The notes: generated by a model from the sequence alone, not told the origin. A DNA stretch of 64,000 nt from Tsukamurella ocularis (GCF_024807615.1 NZ_JANUCJ010000005.1:1-64000), one strand, 5' to 3'. Counted from the stretch's first letter, positions 6,948 to 18,087 are shown. Numbers and translations are program-made.

Positions 6948-8183
6948 TCACTCGCCGCGCAACAGCCCTTTCGCCACGTGCGTCACCTGGATCTCGTTGC
7001 TGCCCGCGTAGATCATCAGCGACTTCGCGTCGCGCGCGAGTTGCTCCACCCGGTACTCCGCCATGTAGCCGTTGCCCCCGAAGAGCTGCACGGCCTCCAT
7101 CGCCACCTCGGTCGCGGCCCGCGAGCTGTACAGCTTCATCGCCGAGGCCTGCGCCAGCGTCGGCGGCTTGCCGGCCCGCGAGGCCTCGATGGCGGTGAAC
7201 AGCATGTTCTGGACATTGATCCGCGCGATCTCCATCTCCGCGAGCTTGAGCTGGATGAGCTGGAACTTCCCGATCTCCTGGCCCCACAGGGTCCGCGAGC
7301 GCGCGTAGTCGATCGACAGCCGCTGCGCCTCGTTGATGATGCCCAGGCTCAGCGCCGCGATGCCGATACGCTCGGCGGTGAAGCCCGCCTTCGCGGAGGC
7401 CCCACCGCCGCCCGGCGTCTCCTCCGTCTCGCCGAGTAGCCGGTCCGGTCCGAGCCGCACGTCGTCGAAGAACAGCTCGCCGGTGGGCGAGCTCATCATC
7501 CCCATCTTCTTGAAGGCCTTGCCCTGGGTCAGCCCCTCCATCCCCGTATCCAGCACGAACGTGAGCACCTTACGGTCGCGGATCGGCGTGCCGTCGCCCT
7601 CGTCGAGCTTGGCGAAGACGACGATCGTGTCGGCATGCGGGCCGTTGGTGATGAAGGTCTTCTGCCCCTTGAGGATGTAGCCGCCGGAGCCGTCACGACG
7701 AACAGTCGACTTCATGCCACCGAGGGCGTCAGAGCCGCTGTCGGGCTCGGTGATCGCCCACGCGCCCACCTTCTCCATCGTGACCAGTTCAGGCAGCCAG
7801 CGCTTCTTTTGCGCGAGGGTGCCACGGGACTTGATGGTGGACGCCGTCAGGCCCATCGAGACGCCCATCGAGCCGATCAGGCCGAGACTGACGCCCGCCA
7901 TCTCGACGTTGAGAATGAGGAACATCGACGAACTCAGGGCACTGGAGACCGCGGCCGCAGGCTTCTCCCCCGCCTCCTCGGCGGCCAGCTCGGCCTCGAG
8001 GTTCTCGCGGTTGACCTGGTCGATCCCGAAGGTCTGGAGCATCTTGCGCGTGATGTCGTACGGCGGCAGGGCGCCGGTCTCCAGCTCGTCGACGTGCGGG
8101 CGCACCTCCTTGTCGATGAACGCCCGCAGGGCGTCGCGCACCATCAGGTCTTCGTCGGACCACTCGAACACCGCAACCTCCAT
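6948..8183 (-). CDS. acyl-CoA dehydrogenase (FadE-type), helix-G glutamate class
   Basis: FAD enzyme that introduces the alpha-beta double bond in an acyl-CoA, 411 residues. The FAD/substrate signatures are AWAITEPDSGSDA (141-153) and KTFITNG (175-181). The usual catalytic Glu of the C-terminal YEGT motif is Ala here (YAGSNEI, 392-398). Glu271 in FTAERIGIAAL sits where isovaleryl- and long-chain acyl-CoA dehydrogenases keep their base, so the enzyme is probably active. An insertion rich in Ala/Glu/Ser (about 63-90) lengthens the N-terminal domain. The ATG lies just downstream of a palindrome matching the KstR operator, suggesting a steroid or fatty acid substrate. Confidence 0.9.
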   Translation of the reverse strand: MEVAVFEWSDEDLMVRDALRAFIDKEVRPHVDELETGALPPYDITRKMLQTFGIDQVNRENLEAELAAEEAGEKPAAAVSSALSSSMFLILNVEMAGVSLGLIGSMGVSMGLTASTIKSRGTLAQKKRWLPELVTMEKVGAWAITEPDSGSDALGGMKSTVRRDGSGGYILKGQKTFITNGPHADTIVVFAKLDEGDGTPIRDRKVLTFVLDTGMEGLTQGKAFKKMGMMSSPTGELFFDDVRLGPDRLLGETEETPGGGGASAKAGFTAERIGIAALSLGIINEAQRLSIDYARSRTLWGQEIGKFQLIQLKLAEMEIARINVQNMLFTAIEASRAGKPPTLAQASAMKLYSSRAATEVAMEAVQLFGGNGYMAEYRVEQLARDAKSLMIYAGSNEIQVTHVAKGLLRGE

Positions 8184-8186
8184 GAA

Positions 8187-8200
8187 TAGAACATGTTCTA
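8187..8200. promoter_or_regulatory. KstR-like operator
   Basis: TAGAACATGTTCTA is a perfect 14-bp palindrome. It fits TNNAACNNGTTNNA, the published motif of the TetR-family steroid-catabolism repressor KstR of mycobacteria and rhodococci. It ends three bases before the acyl-CoA dehydrogenase ATG, where binding would block transcription. It is about 100 bases from the divergent MarR gene. No kstR gene is in the window. Confidence 0.65.
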
Positions 8201-8287
8201 GATATTGGGGTCCATCCTCGCACTCCTCCCCGCCCGGTGGTACCCGAACCCCCAGGAAGGCCTTGACCTCAACCATTGTCGAGAAAA

Positions 8288-8293
8288 TAGCGT
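8288..8293 (+). promoter_or_regulatory. -10 hexamer of leaderless promoter (MarR-like gene)
   Basis: TAGCGT ends 6 bases before the ATG at 8300. GAGGA abuts the ATG too closely to serve as a ribosome site. Confidence 0.5.
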
Positions 8294-8299
8294 CGAGGA

Positions 8300-8749
8300 A
8301 TGGAGAACTACACGAACGACCGCATCCTGGTACAACCGATCGGCTACTGGGCCAGCATGACCGGACGGTCCGCCGTCACGTTCATCCGCTCCACGCTCGA
8401 GCGCCACGGACTCACCCAGCCGCAGTGGTGGGCACTGAACTACATCGCCGACCGCCCCGGCGGCGTCGGCATGAACGAGGTGGTCGAATACCACCGGGGC
8501 TTCGTCGACACCGACGACGCACTACGCCCCGATGTCGCCTGCCTGGTGGCGACGGGCCTGCTCGACGACGCCGACGGGGCCCTCACCGTCAGCCCGGCCG
8601 GGCAGCGGCGGCGCGACGAGACCTCGCCCGACATCCGCGCCGCACTCGCGCAGATCCGAGACGGGGTCACCGACGAGGACTTCATCACGACGATCCGCAC
8701 CCTGCAGCGGATGATCGACAACATCGGCGACCGCGCCTGGCACGCCTGA
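8300..8749 (+). CDS. MarR-like winged-helix regulator
   Basis: A 149-residue protein with the length and helix pattern of MarR regulators: IGYWASMTGRSAVTFIRSTL as dimerisation helix, LTQPQWWALNYIADRPGGVG leading into the DNA-binding part, and TVSPAGQRRRDETSPDIRAAL as wing and return helix. The recognition-helix region (MNEVVEYHRGFVDTDDALRP) is atypical for MarR and may bind a different site. The gene diverges from the acyl-CoA dehydrogenase and converges on the acyl-CoA synthetase with one base between stops, so it may control one or both. The ligand is unknown. Confidence 0.72.
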   Translation: MENYTNDRILVQPIGYWASMTGRSAVTFIRSTLERHGLTQPQWWALNYIADRPGGVGMNEVVEYHRGFVDTDDALRPDVACLVATGLLDDADGALTVSPAGQRRRDETSPDIRAALAQIRDGVTDEDFITTIRTLQRMIDNIGDRAWHA

Positions 8750-8750
8750 G

Positions 8751-10271
8751 TCAGTTCACCTTCCGCGCCAACGCGTCCCAGAACGGGGCGCGGAGCACGA
8801 ACTTCTGGATCTTGCCCGTGGCGGTCCGCGGGAGGGAGTCGACGAAGTCGATCCGCTTGGGGCACTTGTAGCCGGCGAGGTGCTCGCGGGTGTGCGCGAT
8901 GAGTTCCTCCGCGGTCACCCCGTCGGCCACGACGATCGCCGTGACCAGCTCGCCCCACTTCTCGTCGGGGATGCCGATCACCGCGACCTCGCGCACCGCG
9001 GGGTGCAGGGCCAGCGCGTCCTCGACCTCGATCGACGTGACGTTCTCGCCACCCGAGATGATCACGTCCTTCTTCCGGTCGGCGATCGTGAGGTAGCCGC
9101 CCTCGAAGGTCCCTCGGTCGCCGGTGTGGAACCAGTCGCCCTCGAGCGCCGCGGCGGTCTCAACGGGCTTGTTCCAGTACGCCGTGAGCGCGTGATTGGT
9201 CCGGGTGAGAATCTCGCCGTCCTCGTCGATCCGCAGCTCCACGCCGAGGGCGGGTGCGCCAGCGCGACCGAGCCGTCGGGCGACCTCCATCGGGTCGTCG
9301 CCCGCCCACTCGGCGCGCTCGCGGTTCACCGTGATCAGCGGCGACGTCTCCGTGAGGCCGTAGATCTGGATGAACTCCCAGCCCAGCTCGAAGCGCACCC
9401 GATGGATCACCCGCGTGGGTGGCGGCGCGCCCGCGCAGACCACGCGGACCGTGCCCGCCCCCGGGATGGGGCCGTCCCACTCGGCGGCCGCGTCGAGCGC
9501 GGCGGTCACCACGGCGGGCGCCGCGCACATGATCGTGACGCCCTGATCGCGGACGCGGCGGAGGATCTCGGCACCGTCGACCTTGCGGAGGACCACGTGC
9601 TTGATCCCGACGCCCGTGGCGGCGAAGGGCATGCCCCAGCCGTTCGCGTGGAACATCGGCAGGGTGTGCAGCAGCACGTCGTTATCGGTAAGTGCGACGT
9701 GCAGCCCGAAGACCGTGGCGTTGAGCCACAGGTTGCGGTGCGTGAGCTGCACACCCTTGGGCCGGGCGGTGGTGCCGGAGGTGTAGTTGATGGTGGCGGT
9801 GGCGTTCTCATCGCCGGCCCACGCCACGGGAGAGGCTGTGCCGCCGAAGATCGCGTCGTCGTCGCGGCCGAGGACGAAGACGTGCTTCGCGGTCACGGTC
9901 TCGGCGAGGTGCTCGACCTCGGGGTCGAGCAGCAGCACCTCCGCACCCGAGTCCTCCACGATGTACTCGACCTCCGCGGGCGCGAGCCGGAAGTTCACCG
10001 GGACCAGGATCCGGCCCCAACCCGAGACACCGAAGAACGAGGTCAGCAGCCGCGCGGCGTTCTGCGAGACGATCGCGACGCGGCCGCCCACGGGGATGCC
10101 GAGCTCATCGAGGCGCGCGGCCTGCCCACGGGCCAGGGCCGCCATCTCGGCGTAGGTCTTCTCGCCCCACGACGGCGCCGGCTGGTCCGGCTCGTCGACC
10201 ATGCCGATGCGGTCGGGATAGACGATCTCGGCCCGGTTCAAGAAGTCACGCACACCCAGATTCACGAACAT
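8751..10271 (-). CDS. AMP-forming fatty acyl-CoA synthetase
   Basis: Activates a carboxylic acid to its CoA thioester via an acyl-adenylate, 506 residues. The P-loop is YTSGTTARPKGV, the adenine/acyl region is YGLTETSPL, and the hinge is GDWFHTGD followed by DRKKDVIISGGENV. The catalytic lysine is in RTATGKIQKF near the C-terminus. The motif set and length match FadD-type medium/long-chain ligases of actinobacteria. The gene sits between two MarR-type regulators and near an acyl-CoA dehydrogenase, consistent with a small fatty acid or aromatic acid degradation cluster. The start is supported by TAGCCT six bases upstream. Confidence 0.92.
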   Translation of the reverse strand: MFVNLGVRDFLNRAEIVYPDRIGMVDEPDQPAPSWGEKTYAEMAALARGQAARLDELGIPVGGRVAIVSQNAARLLTSFFGVSGWGRILVPVNFRLAPAEVEYIVEDSGAEVLLLDPEVEHLAETVTAKHVFVLGRDDDAIFGGTASPVAWAGDENATATINYTSGTTARPKGVQLTHRNLWLNATVFGLHVALTDNDVLLHTLPMFHANGWGMPFAATGVGIKHVVLRKVDGAEILRRVRDQGVTIMCAAPAVVTAALDAAAEWDGPIPGAGTVRVVCAGAPPPTRVIHRVRFELGWEFIQIYGLTETSPLITVNRERAEWAGDDPMEVARRLGRAGAPALGVELRIDEDGEILTRTNHALTAYWNKPVETAAALEGDWFHTGDRGTFEGGYLTIADRKKDVIISGGENVTSIEVEDALALHPAVREVAVIGIPDEKWGELVTAIVVADGVTAEELIAHTREHLAGYKCPKRIDFVDSLPRTATGKIQKFVLRAPFWDALARKVN

Positions 10272-10277
10272 GCGGCC

Positions 10278-10283
10278 AGGCTA
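10278..10283 (-). promoter_or_regulatory. -10 hexamer of leaderless promoter (acyl-CoA synthetase)
   Basis: On the minus strand TAGCCT ends 6 bases before the ATG at 10271. No ribosome site is seen. Confidence 0.5.
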
Positions 10284-10365
10284 TTGCCGTCGCCTCCGCT
10301 CGCGCGGCGGGTTCCGTGAATCCCGGCCGAGTGACCCGGTCCCCCGTTGCCCGCCCGATAGATCC

Positions 10366-10379
10366 CTGACTAAAGTCAG
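10366..10379. promoter_or_regulatory. palindrome over the MarR-GNAT promoter (autoregulatory operator)
   Basis: CTGACT-AA-AGTCAG is a perfect inverted repeat; extending three bases each way keeps two of three further pairs. It covers the -10 hexamer TAAAGT (10371-10376), which ends 7 bases before the ATG at 10384. A regulator bound here would block its own gene, typical of MarR proteins. Confidence 0.65.
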
Positions 10380-10383
10380 AGAT

Positions 10384-11268
10384 ATGAGCGAACAGGTGGA
10401 GCAGGTCCGGCGGTTCAACCGGGCGGTCACGCAGCGGCTCGGCGTCCTGCAGGACCAGTACCTCGCCCGAGACCGGCCGCTCGGGCAGGCACGGCTGCTC
10501 TGGGAGGTCGGCCGCTCCGCCGGCGGGATCGGCGTGCGCGAGCTGCGCACCCGCCTCGACCTCGACTCGGGATACCTCAGCCGGCTGCTGCGCGCGCTCG
10601 AGGCGGACGGGCTGGTCACCGTCGGGCAGGACGACGGTGACGGGCGTGCCCGGACCGCGCGGGTCACCCCCGCGGGCGCGGCGGAGTACGCCGAGCTCGA
10701 GTCCCGGTCCAATGACGCCGCACACGCGCTGCTCGGGCCGCTGTCGGACGGGCAACGCGGGCGGCTCGTCGCCGCGATGGCCGAGGTGGAGCGGCTGCTC
10801 GTCGCCTCGCTCGTGCGAGTCGACGAGGTGGACGCGATGTCGGCGGCGGCGCAGTTCGCGGCCCGGGCGTACTACGCCGAGCTCGGCCAGCGGCTGCAGG
10901 ACGGCTTCGACCCCGGACTCGGCGGCGCGGTGCGCGACGCGGCGATCACGCCACCCGCGGGTCTGCTGCTGGTGGCGACGCTGCGCGCGGAGACCGTCGG
11001 CTGCGGGGCCCTCGCCTTCCAGGACGGCGGCTTCGCCGAGGTCAAGCGCGTCTGGGCGGCACCGTCGGTGCGCGGCCTCGGACTCGGCCGGCGGATCATG
11101 GCGGACCTGGAGGACCGGGCCCGTGCCGCGGGCGCGCGGACCGTGCGGTTGGACACCAACGGCAACCTCACCGAAGCGATCGGGCTGTACCGCAAACTCG
11201 GGTACCGCGAGGTCGAGCGGTACAACGACAACCCGTACGCGCACCACTGGTTCGCCAAGGACCTGTGA
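10384..11268 (+). CDS. MarR-GNAT fusion regulator/acetyltransferase
   Basis: A 294-residue natural fusion. Residues 1-140 are a MarR winged helix (GQARLLWEVGRSAGG, then DLDSGYLSRLLRALEADGLV as recognition helix and wing). Residues from about 145 to the end are a GNAT N-acetyltransferase with the acetyl-CoA loop RVWAAPSVRGLGLGRRIMAD and the C-terminal LYRKLGYREVERY. This architecture is known in actinobacteria, but substrates are mostly undetermined. The start is leaderless and under a 14-bp palindrome, pointing to autorepression. It diverges from the acyl-CoA synthetase gene 112 bases away, which may also be under its control. Confidence 0.93.
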   Translation: MSEQVEQVRRFNRAVTQRLGVLQDQYLARDRPLGQARLLWEVGRSAGGIGVRELRTRLDLDSGYLSRLLRALEADGLVTVGQDDGDGRARTARVTPAGAAEYAELESRSNDAAHALLGPLSDGQRGRLVAAMAEVERLLVASLVRVDEVDAMSAAAQFAARAYYAELGQRLQDGFDPGLGGAVRDAAITPPAGLLLVATLRAETVGCGALAFQDGGFAEVKRVWAAPSVRGLGLGRRIMADLEDRARAAGARTVRLDTNGNLTEAIGLYRKLGYREVERYNDNPYAHHWFAKDL

Positions 11269-11282
11269 ACGGCACCACGATG

Positions 11283-11873
11283 TCACCCCGCCGACACGTG
11301 CGCAGTCACCGGTAGGCCCCGCTGGAGCATCCGAACGATCGACGGCGGGGTGAGCAGGCGCAGCTCCCCCGCCGGTGCGGCCGGGGTGTAGCCCTCGAAG
11401 CTCCAGCGCAGCCAGGCGCCGTTCCAGCGGAGGAAGGCGTCCGTGCCGTCGGTGATCACGGCACCGTCGGGCGGCGGAACGTTGACAGGCTCGTTCCCGG
11501 CCCGGCGCTCGGCGCGCAGCGCCCGGTCCATCACCTTCGGCGTGTTCTCGACCTCGGGGTTCGCGACGGCCCAGAGCCGCTTGAACTCTCGGTAGTCGGC
11601 GTTGCGGCACTCGCCGCACGGGCGGTGGCCGGCGGCGTAGGCAGTGGCCTCGTCGAAGAGGAACAGCTGGGTGTACCTGCGTGGGTCCGGCTGCTTCGGC
11701 GAGCGGTAGCGGCCGTTGAAGTCGAGCCGGCACGCGATCCACATGGCATTCGCGTGCTCGCGAACGACGATGCCGGTCTCGTCGTGCAGGATTCCGCGGT
11801 TGCCCAGGAAAGCACCGCGGGCCGGATCGGCGACGATCCGGCCCCACGGGTCGATCCTGTTGCGCAGCGGCAT
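11283..11873 (-). CDS. conserved protein of unknown function with CxxC motif
   Basis: A 196-residue soluble protein that I recognise only as a conserved actinobacterial unknown. It starts MPLRNRIDPWGRIVADPARG, followed by LGNRGILHD and then RYTQLFLFDEATAYAAGHRP. The next residues, CGECRNADYREF, give a CxxC pair after His that could hold a metal; this resembles the cysteine pocket of Ada-type proteins only superficially. The C-terminal half has a Trp-rich stretch (FLRWNGAWLRWSFEGY). It begins 12 bases after the sufT stop on the same strand and may be the last gene of the SUF transcript. A role in Fe-S or zinc biology is only suggested by position. Confidence 0.75.
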   Translation of the reverse strand: MPLRNRIDPWGRIVADPARGAFLGNRGILHDETGIVVREHANAMWIACRLDFNGRYRSPKQPDPRRYTQLFLFDEATAYAAGHRPCGECRNADYREFKRLWAVANPEVENTPKVMDRALRAERRAGNEPVNVPPPDGAVITDGTDAFLRWNGAWLRWSFEGYTPAAPAGELRLLTPPSIVRMLQRGLPVTAHVSAG

Positions 11874-11885
11874 CGCCGGCGGTTT

Positions 11886-12272
11886 CTAGACGGTGAAGCC
11901 CAGGGCGCGCAGCTGCTCGCGGCCGTCGTCGGTGATCTTGTCCGGGCCCCACGGCGGGAGCCAGACCCAGTTGATCTTGGCATCGGTCGCCAGGCCGGAC
12001 GAGACGAGCGCGGCCCGGGTCTGGTCCTCGATGACGTCCTGCAGCGGGCAGGCAGCCGAGGTGAGCGTCATGTCGATGAGGACCGCGGCATCGTCGTCGA
12101 CCTTGAGGTCGTACACCAGGCCCAGGTCGACCACGTTGATGCCCAGCTCGGGGTCGACCACGTCGCGCATGGCCTCCTCGACGTCGAACAGGGTGGGCAG
12201 GTTCAGCGGGTTGTCGCCGGCCTGCGCCGGGTCGGCCGCGGTGCCGGCGGCCTCAGCAGCGTTCTCGCTCAT
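11886..12272 (-). CDS. sufT: SufT-like Fe-S assembly factor (MIP18/DUF59 family)
   Basis: A 128-residue protein of the DUF59 family that helps deliver or mature Fe-S clusters. The domain starts near residue 30 with EEAMRDVVDPELGINVVDLG and contains TLTSAACPLQDVIEDQTR with the conserved Cys, followed by WLPPWGPDKITDDGR. The first 25 residues are Ala-rich and disordered. The ATG overlaps the sufU stop by four bases (ATGA). It is the last canonical SUF gene, in the position it holds in Mycobacterium. Confidence 0.9.
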   Translation of the reverse strand: MSENAAEAAGTAADPAQAGDNPLNLPTLFDVEEAMRDVVDPELGINVVDLGLVYDLKVDDDAAVLIDMTLTSAACPLQDVIEDQTRAALVSSGLATDAKINWVWLPPWGPDKITDDGREQLRALGFTV

Positions 12273-12726
12273 GCCGTCTTCTCCTCCGAGTCGATGATCT
12301 GGGACAGCGCATCCTTGAACGCCATCCAGCCGAGCAGTGCGCACTTGACGCGCGCGGGGTACTTCGCGACGCCGGCGAAGGCGATGCCGTCGCCGATGAG
12401 ATCCTCGTCGCCCTCGACCTGGCCCCGGGACTGCAGCATCTCCGTATAGGACTGCAGCATCTTCAGGGCCTCACCGACGGGCTCGCCGATCACCTGGTCG
12501 GTGAGGACCGAGGTCGACGCCTGCGAGATCGAGCAACCCTGGCCGTCGTACGAGACGTCGACGACGGTCTCGTGGTCGTCGGACAGGTGCACCCGCAGGG
12601 TCACCTCGTCTCCGCAGGTAGGGTTGACGTGGTGGACCTCGGCCTCGAAGGGCTCGCGCAGCCCGCGGCCGTGCGGGTGCTTGTAATGGTCCAGGATCAC
12701 GTCCTGGTACATCTGCTCCATGCGCA

Positions 12727-12727
<1 letters not shown>
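12269..12727 (-). CDS. sufU: SufU, zinc-dependent sulfur transfer protein
   Basis: Accepts persulfide sulfur from SufS and passes it to the SufBCD scaffold, 152 residues. The zinc/sulfur ligands are visible as Cys in NPTCGDEV, Asp and Cys in YDGQGCSISQAS, and Cys in RVKCALLGW. The GEP insertion typical of SufU (as opposed to IscU) is present around EPVGEALKML. The start used overlaps the sufS stop by one base (TGATG); a second ATG two codons later is possible. It is coupled downstream to sufT by ATGA. Confidence 0.95.
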
Positions 12728-14765
<2,038 letters not shown>

Positions 14766-14783
14766 AATGATTCCCTATCAGTC

Positions 14784-15959
14784 TTAGACGCCGGCGGTGG
14801 CGAGTTCGTTCTCGATGGCTGCGGAGAGCCGCTCACGCAGCTCCGGGACGGAGATCCGGTCGATCAGCTCCTGGAAGAAGCCGCGCACGACCAGGCGACG
14901 GGCCTCGTCCTCGGGGATGCCGCGCGAGCGCAGGTAGAACAGTTGCTCGTCGTCGAACCGGCCGGTGGCGCTGGCGTGGCCCGCGCCCTCGATCTCACCG
15001 GTCTCGATCTCCAGGTTCGGCACCGAGTCGGCGCGGGCACCGTCGGTCAGGATGAGGTTGCGGTTCAGCTCGAAGGTGTCGGTGCCCTCGGCCTCGGCAC
15101 GGATCAGGACGTCGCCCACCCACACCGTGTGCGCGTCGGGGAGCTTCGAGGACGGATCGCCCTGCAGCGCGCCCTTGTAGACCACGTTCGACTTGCAGTT
15201 CGGCACCGAGTGGTCGACCAGCAGCCGCTGCTCGAGGTGCTGCCCGTCGTCGGCGAAGTACAGGCCGAACAGCTCGGCATTGCCGCCCGGGGCGTCGAAC
15301 TGCACGCGCGGGGTCATGCGGACCAGGTCGCCGCCCAGCTGGACGGCGAAGTGGCGCACGTGCGCGTCGCGGCCCACGCGGACGTGGTGCTGGGTGACCC
15401 ACACCGCGTCGTCCGCGAAGTCCTGCGCGTCGATGATCTGCAGCGCGGCACCGTCGCCGAGGATGACCTCGACGTTCTCGGCGACCGTGCCCGAGCCGGT
15501 GTGATCGAGCACGACCACGGCGCGGGCGTGCCGCTCGAGCCGCACCTGGATGTGCGTGAAGGCCGTCTTCCCCTCGCCGGGCCCGGCGATGCGAACGAAG
15601 ATCGGCTCGGCGACCTCGGCCTCCTTGGCGACGGTCAGCACGTGCGCCTCGGTGGTCGACGTGAACGCCTGCGCCGCGACGCGGTCGAAGGGCGTGCCGC
15701 CCTGACCGATCCGCTCGTCGGTCCTCGCCACGGTCTCGAAGGAGACGCCCTCCGGCGTCGCGTCGACGGTGGCGGTCACGGCACCGTCGGCCTGCGCGGA
15801 GCCGTCGTGGAGGCCCTTCAGGCGACGCAGCGGCGTGAACCGCCAGGCCTCGTCCCGATGGCTGGGGATCTCGAAGGCGGCGACGTCGAAGGACGTGAAC
15901 AGCGCACCCTTGTTGGCGACGGGGTGGGCCTCGACGGCCTCGTTGAGAGTGTTGCTCAC
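14784..15959 (-). CDS. sufD: SufD scaffold subunit
   Basis: Beta-helix partner of SufB in the Fe-S scaffold, 391 residues. The C-terminal family core reads GRFDDEQLFYLRSRGIPEDE then ARRLVVRGFFQELIDRI, as in SufB/SufD proteins. An upstream His-rich part (QHLEQRLLVDHSVPNCKSNV) matches the region near the cluster-assembly interface. The GTG start overlaps the sufB stop TAG by one base. Its role is structural and iron-related; sulfur enters through SufB. Confidence 0.94.
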   Translation of the reverse strand: MSNTLNEAVEAHPVANKGALFTSFDVAAFEIPSHRDEAWRFTPLRRLKGLHDGSAQADGAVTATVDATPEGVSFETVARTDERIGQGGTPFDRVAAQAFTSTTEAHVLTVAKEAEVAEPIFVRIAGPGEGKTAFTHIQVRLERHARAVVVLDHTGSGTVAENVEVILGDGAALQIIDAQDFADDAVWVTQHHVRVGRDAHVRHFAVQLGGDLVRMTPRVQFDAPGGNAELFGLYFADDGQHLEQRLLVDHSVPNCKSNVVYKGALQGDPSSKLPDAHTVWVGDVLIRAEAEGTDTFELNRNLILTDGARADSVPNLEIETGEIEGAGHASATGRFDDEQLFYLRSRGIPEDEARRLVVRGFFQELIDRISVPELRERLSAAIENELATAGV

Positions 15960-17389
15960 TAGCCCACGGACCCTTCCATCTGCAGTTCGATCAGGCGGTT
16001 CAGCTCGAGCGCGTACTCCATCGGCAGCTCCTTGGCGATGGGCTCGACGAAGCCGCGCACCACCATCGCCATGGCCTCGTCCTCGGTGAGTCCGCGGCTC
16101 ATCAGGTAGAAGAGCTGGTCGTCGGAGACCTTCGAGACGGTGGCCTCGTGGCCCATCGTCACGTCGTCCTCGCGGATGTCGACGTACGGGTACGTGTCGG
16201 ACCGCGAGATCGAGTCAACGAGCAGCGCGTCGCACTTGACGGTGGATCGGCTGCCGTGCGCGCCCTTGTTGATCTGGATCAGGCCGCGGTAGCTCGCCCG
16301 GCCGCCACCGCGGGCGACCGACTTGCTGACGATGTTGCTCGACGTGTTCGGCGCGAAGTGCACCATCTTGGAGCCGGTGTCCTGGTGTTGACCCTCGCCG
16401 GCGAAGGCCACGGAGAGCACCTCACCCTTGGCGTGCTCGCCCATCATCCACACGGCCGGGTACTTCATGGTGACCTTGGAGCCGATGTTGCCGTCGATCC
16501 ACTCCATGGTGGCGCCGGCCTCGGCCTTGGCCCGCTTGGTGACCAGGTTGTACACGTTGTTCGACCAGTTCTGGATGGTCGTGTAGCGGCAGCGGCCGCC
16601 CTTCTTGACGATGATCTCGACGACCGCGGAATGCAGCGAGTCCGACTTGTAGATCGGCGCGGTGCAGCCCTCGACGTAGTGCACGTAGGCGTCCTCGTCG
16701 ACGATGATCAAGGTGCGCTCGAACTGGCCCATGTTCTCGGTGTTGATCCGGAAGTAGGCCTGCAGCGGGATGTCCACGTGGACGCCCTTGGGCACGTAGA
16801 TGAACGAGCCGCCCGACCACACGGCGGTGTTCAGCGCGGAGAACTTGTTATCGCCCGCGGGGATCACCGAGCCGAAGTACTCCTCGAAGAGCTCCGGGTG
16901 CTCACGCAGCCCGGTGTCGGTGTCCATGAAAATGACACCCTTCTCCTCGAGGTCGGCGCGGATCGAGTGGTAGACGACTTCGGACTCGTACTGGGCGGCG
17001 ACGCCGGCGACGAGGCGCTGCTTCTCGGCCTCGGGGATGCCGAGCTTGTCGTAGGTGTTCTTGATGTCCTCGGGCAGGTCCTCCCAGGACTCGGCCTGCT
17101 TCTCCGAGGAGCGCACGAAGTACTTGATGTTGTCGAAGTCGATGCCGTCGAGGTCACTGCCCCAGGAGGGCATCGGCTTCTTCTCGAAGATGCTCAGGGC
17201 CTTGAGGCGCTGATTCAGCATCCACTCCGACTCGTTCTTCTTGCCGGAGATATCGGCGACCACGGCCTCGGAGAGGCCGCGCTGCGCCGAGGCGCCAGCG
17301 GCGTCGGAATCGTGCCAGCCGTAGCCGTAGGTGCCCAGGGAGGCGATGGTCTCCTCCTGGGACAGCGGGCCGTTCTCGACCGTTGTCAT
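15959..17389 (-). CDS. sufB: SufB scaffold subunit
   Basis: Core subunit on which Fe-S clusters are built, 476 residues, matching the family length, without an intein although some mycobacterial SufB carry one. Family segments include [20 protein letters not shown], the Cys of VEGCTAPIY that takes part in sulfur handling, [14 protein letters not shown], and the C-terminal [20 protein letters not shown]. It overlaps sufR by ATGA upstream and sufD by one base downstream, so expression follows the autoregulated sufR promoter. Confidence 0.97.
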   Translation of the reverse strand: MTTVENGPLSQEETIASLGTYGYGWHDSDAAGASAQRGLSEAVVADISGKKNESEWMLNQRLKALSIFEKKPMPSWGSDLDGIDFDNIKYFVRSSEKQAESWEDLPEDIKNTYDKLGIPEAEKQRLVAGVAAQYESEVVYHSIRADLEEKGVIFMDTDTGLREHPELFEEYFGSVIPAGDNKFSALNTAVWSGGSFIYVPKGVHVDIPLQAYFRINTENMGQFERTLIIVDEDAYVHYVEGCTAPIYKSDSLHSAVVEIIVKKGGRCRYTTIQNWSNNVYNLVTKRAKAEAGATMEWIDGNIGSKVTMKYPAVWMMGEHAKGEVLSVAFAGEGQHQDTGSKMVHFAPNTSSNIVSKSVARGGGRASYRGLIQINKGAHGSRSTVKCDALLVDSISRSDTYPYVDIREDDVTMGHEATVSKVSDDQLFYLMSRGLTEDEAMAMVVRGFVEPIAKELPMEYALELNRLIELQMEGSVG

Positions 17390-18087
17390 CGAAGCTCCTT
17401 AGCGGGTTGCTCGCGGACCACGCGCTCAAGGGGCACGTGGGTGGTGCAGGCGCGGTCACCATTGGCGATGGTGGCCAAACGCTGTACATGAGTTCCCAAC
17501 GCCTGCTCGATCGCCGAAATTTCGGCCTCGCACAGTTCGGGGAACTCGGATGCGACCTCCGACACCGGGCAGTGGTGTTGGCAGATCTGGACGCCGTTGC
17601 CCACTTCTCGGGCATCGGCGGAGAATCCGGCGTCCGAGAGGGCCGCCGCGATCCTACGGGCACCGTCCACCGGGTCCGCGGACTCGGTGGGGCTGATGGT
17701 GCCGATGGCCTGCTCGGCCCGGCGCCGCGCGAAGGTGCGCACCGCCTCCTCGCCGCCGACCTCGCGCAGAGCGCGGAGGGCGTCGACCGCCAGGGCGTCG
17801 TAGCCCTGGCCGAGACGCCGCCGCCCGGAGGGGGTGAGCAGGAACTCCTTCGCGGGACGTCCCCGCCCCCGGCCGCCCAGGCCCGACGGTGGCGCGACCG
17901 TCACGTCGCCCGCCTCGAGCAGATTGTCGAGATGGCGGCGCACGGCGGTGGTCGTGATCCCCAGGGCCTCGCCGATATCGGCCGCGGTGGCCTGGCCCCG
18001 GTTCATGAGCAGCCCGACCACGGCGTCACGGGTGTCCCCGTCACGCTGGGCCGAGGAGGCGTGCGCCTCGTGCTGCTCGTATTTCAC
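17386..18087 (-). CDS. sufR: SufR, Fe-S-sensing repressor of the SUF operon
   Basis: Winged-helix regulator of 233 residues. The HTH near the N-terminus reads [22 protein letters not shown], followed by a Gly/Arg-rich wing ([14 protein letters not shown]). The C-terminal cysteine cluster [20 protein letters not shown] binds the cluster that signals sufficiency. The GTG start (VKYEQHEAH) is chosen because longer forms run through the promoter region shared with mptB. It heads the operon and is coupled to sufB by ATGA. Two candidate regulatory sites lie upstream, a SufR-like and an IdeR-like box. Confidence 0.94.
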   Translation of the reverse strand: MKYEQHEAHASSAQRDGDTRDAVVGLLMNRGQATAADIGEALGITTTAVRRHLDNLLEAGDVTVAPPSGLGGRGRGRPAKEFLLTPSGRRRLGQGYDALAVDALRALREVGGEEAVRTFARRRAEQAIGTISPTESADPVDGARRIAAALSDAGFSADAREVGNGVQICQHHCPVSEVASEFPELCEAEISAIEQALGTHVQRLATIANGDRACTTHVPLERVVREQPAKELR

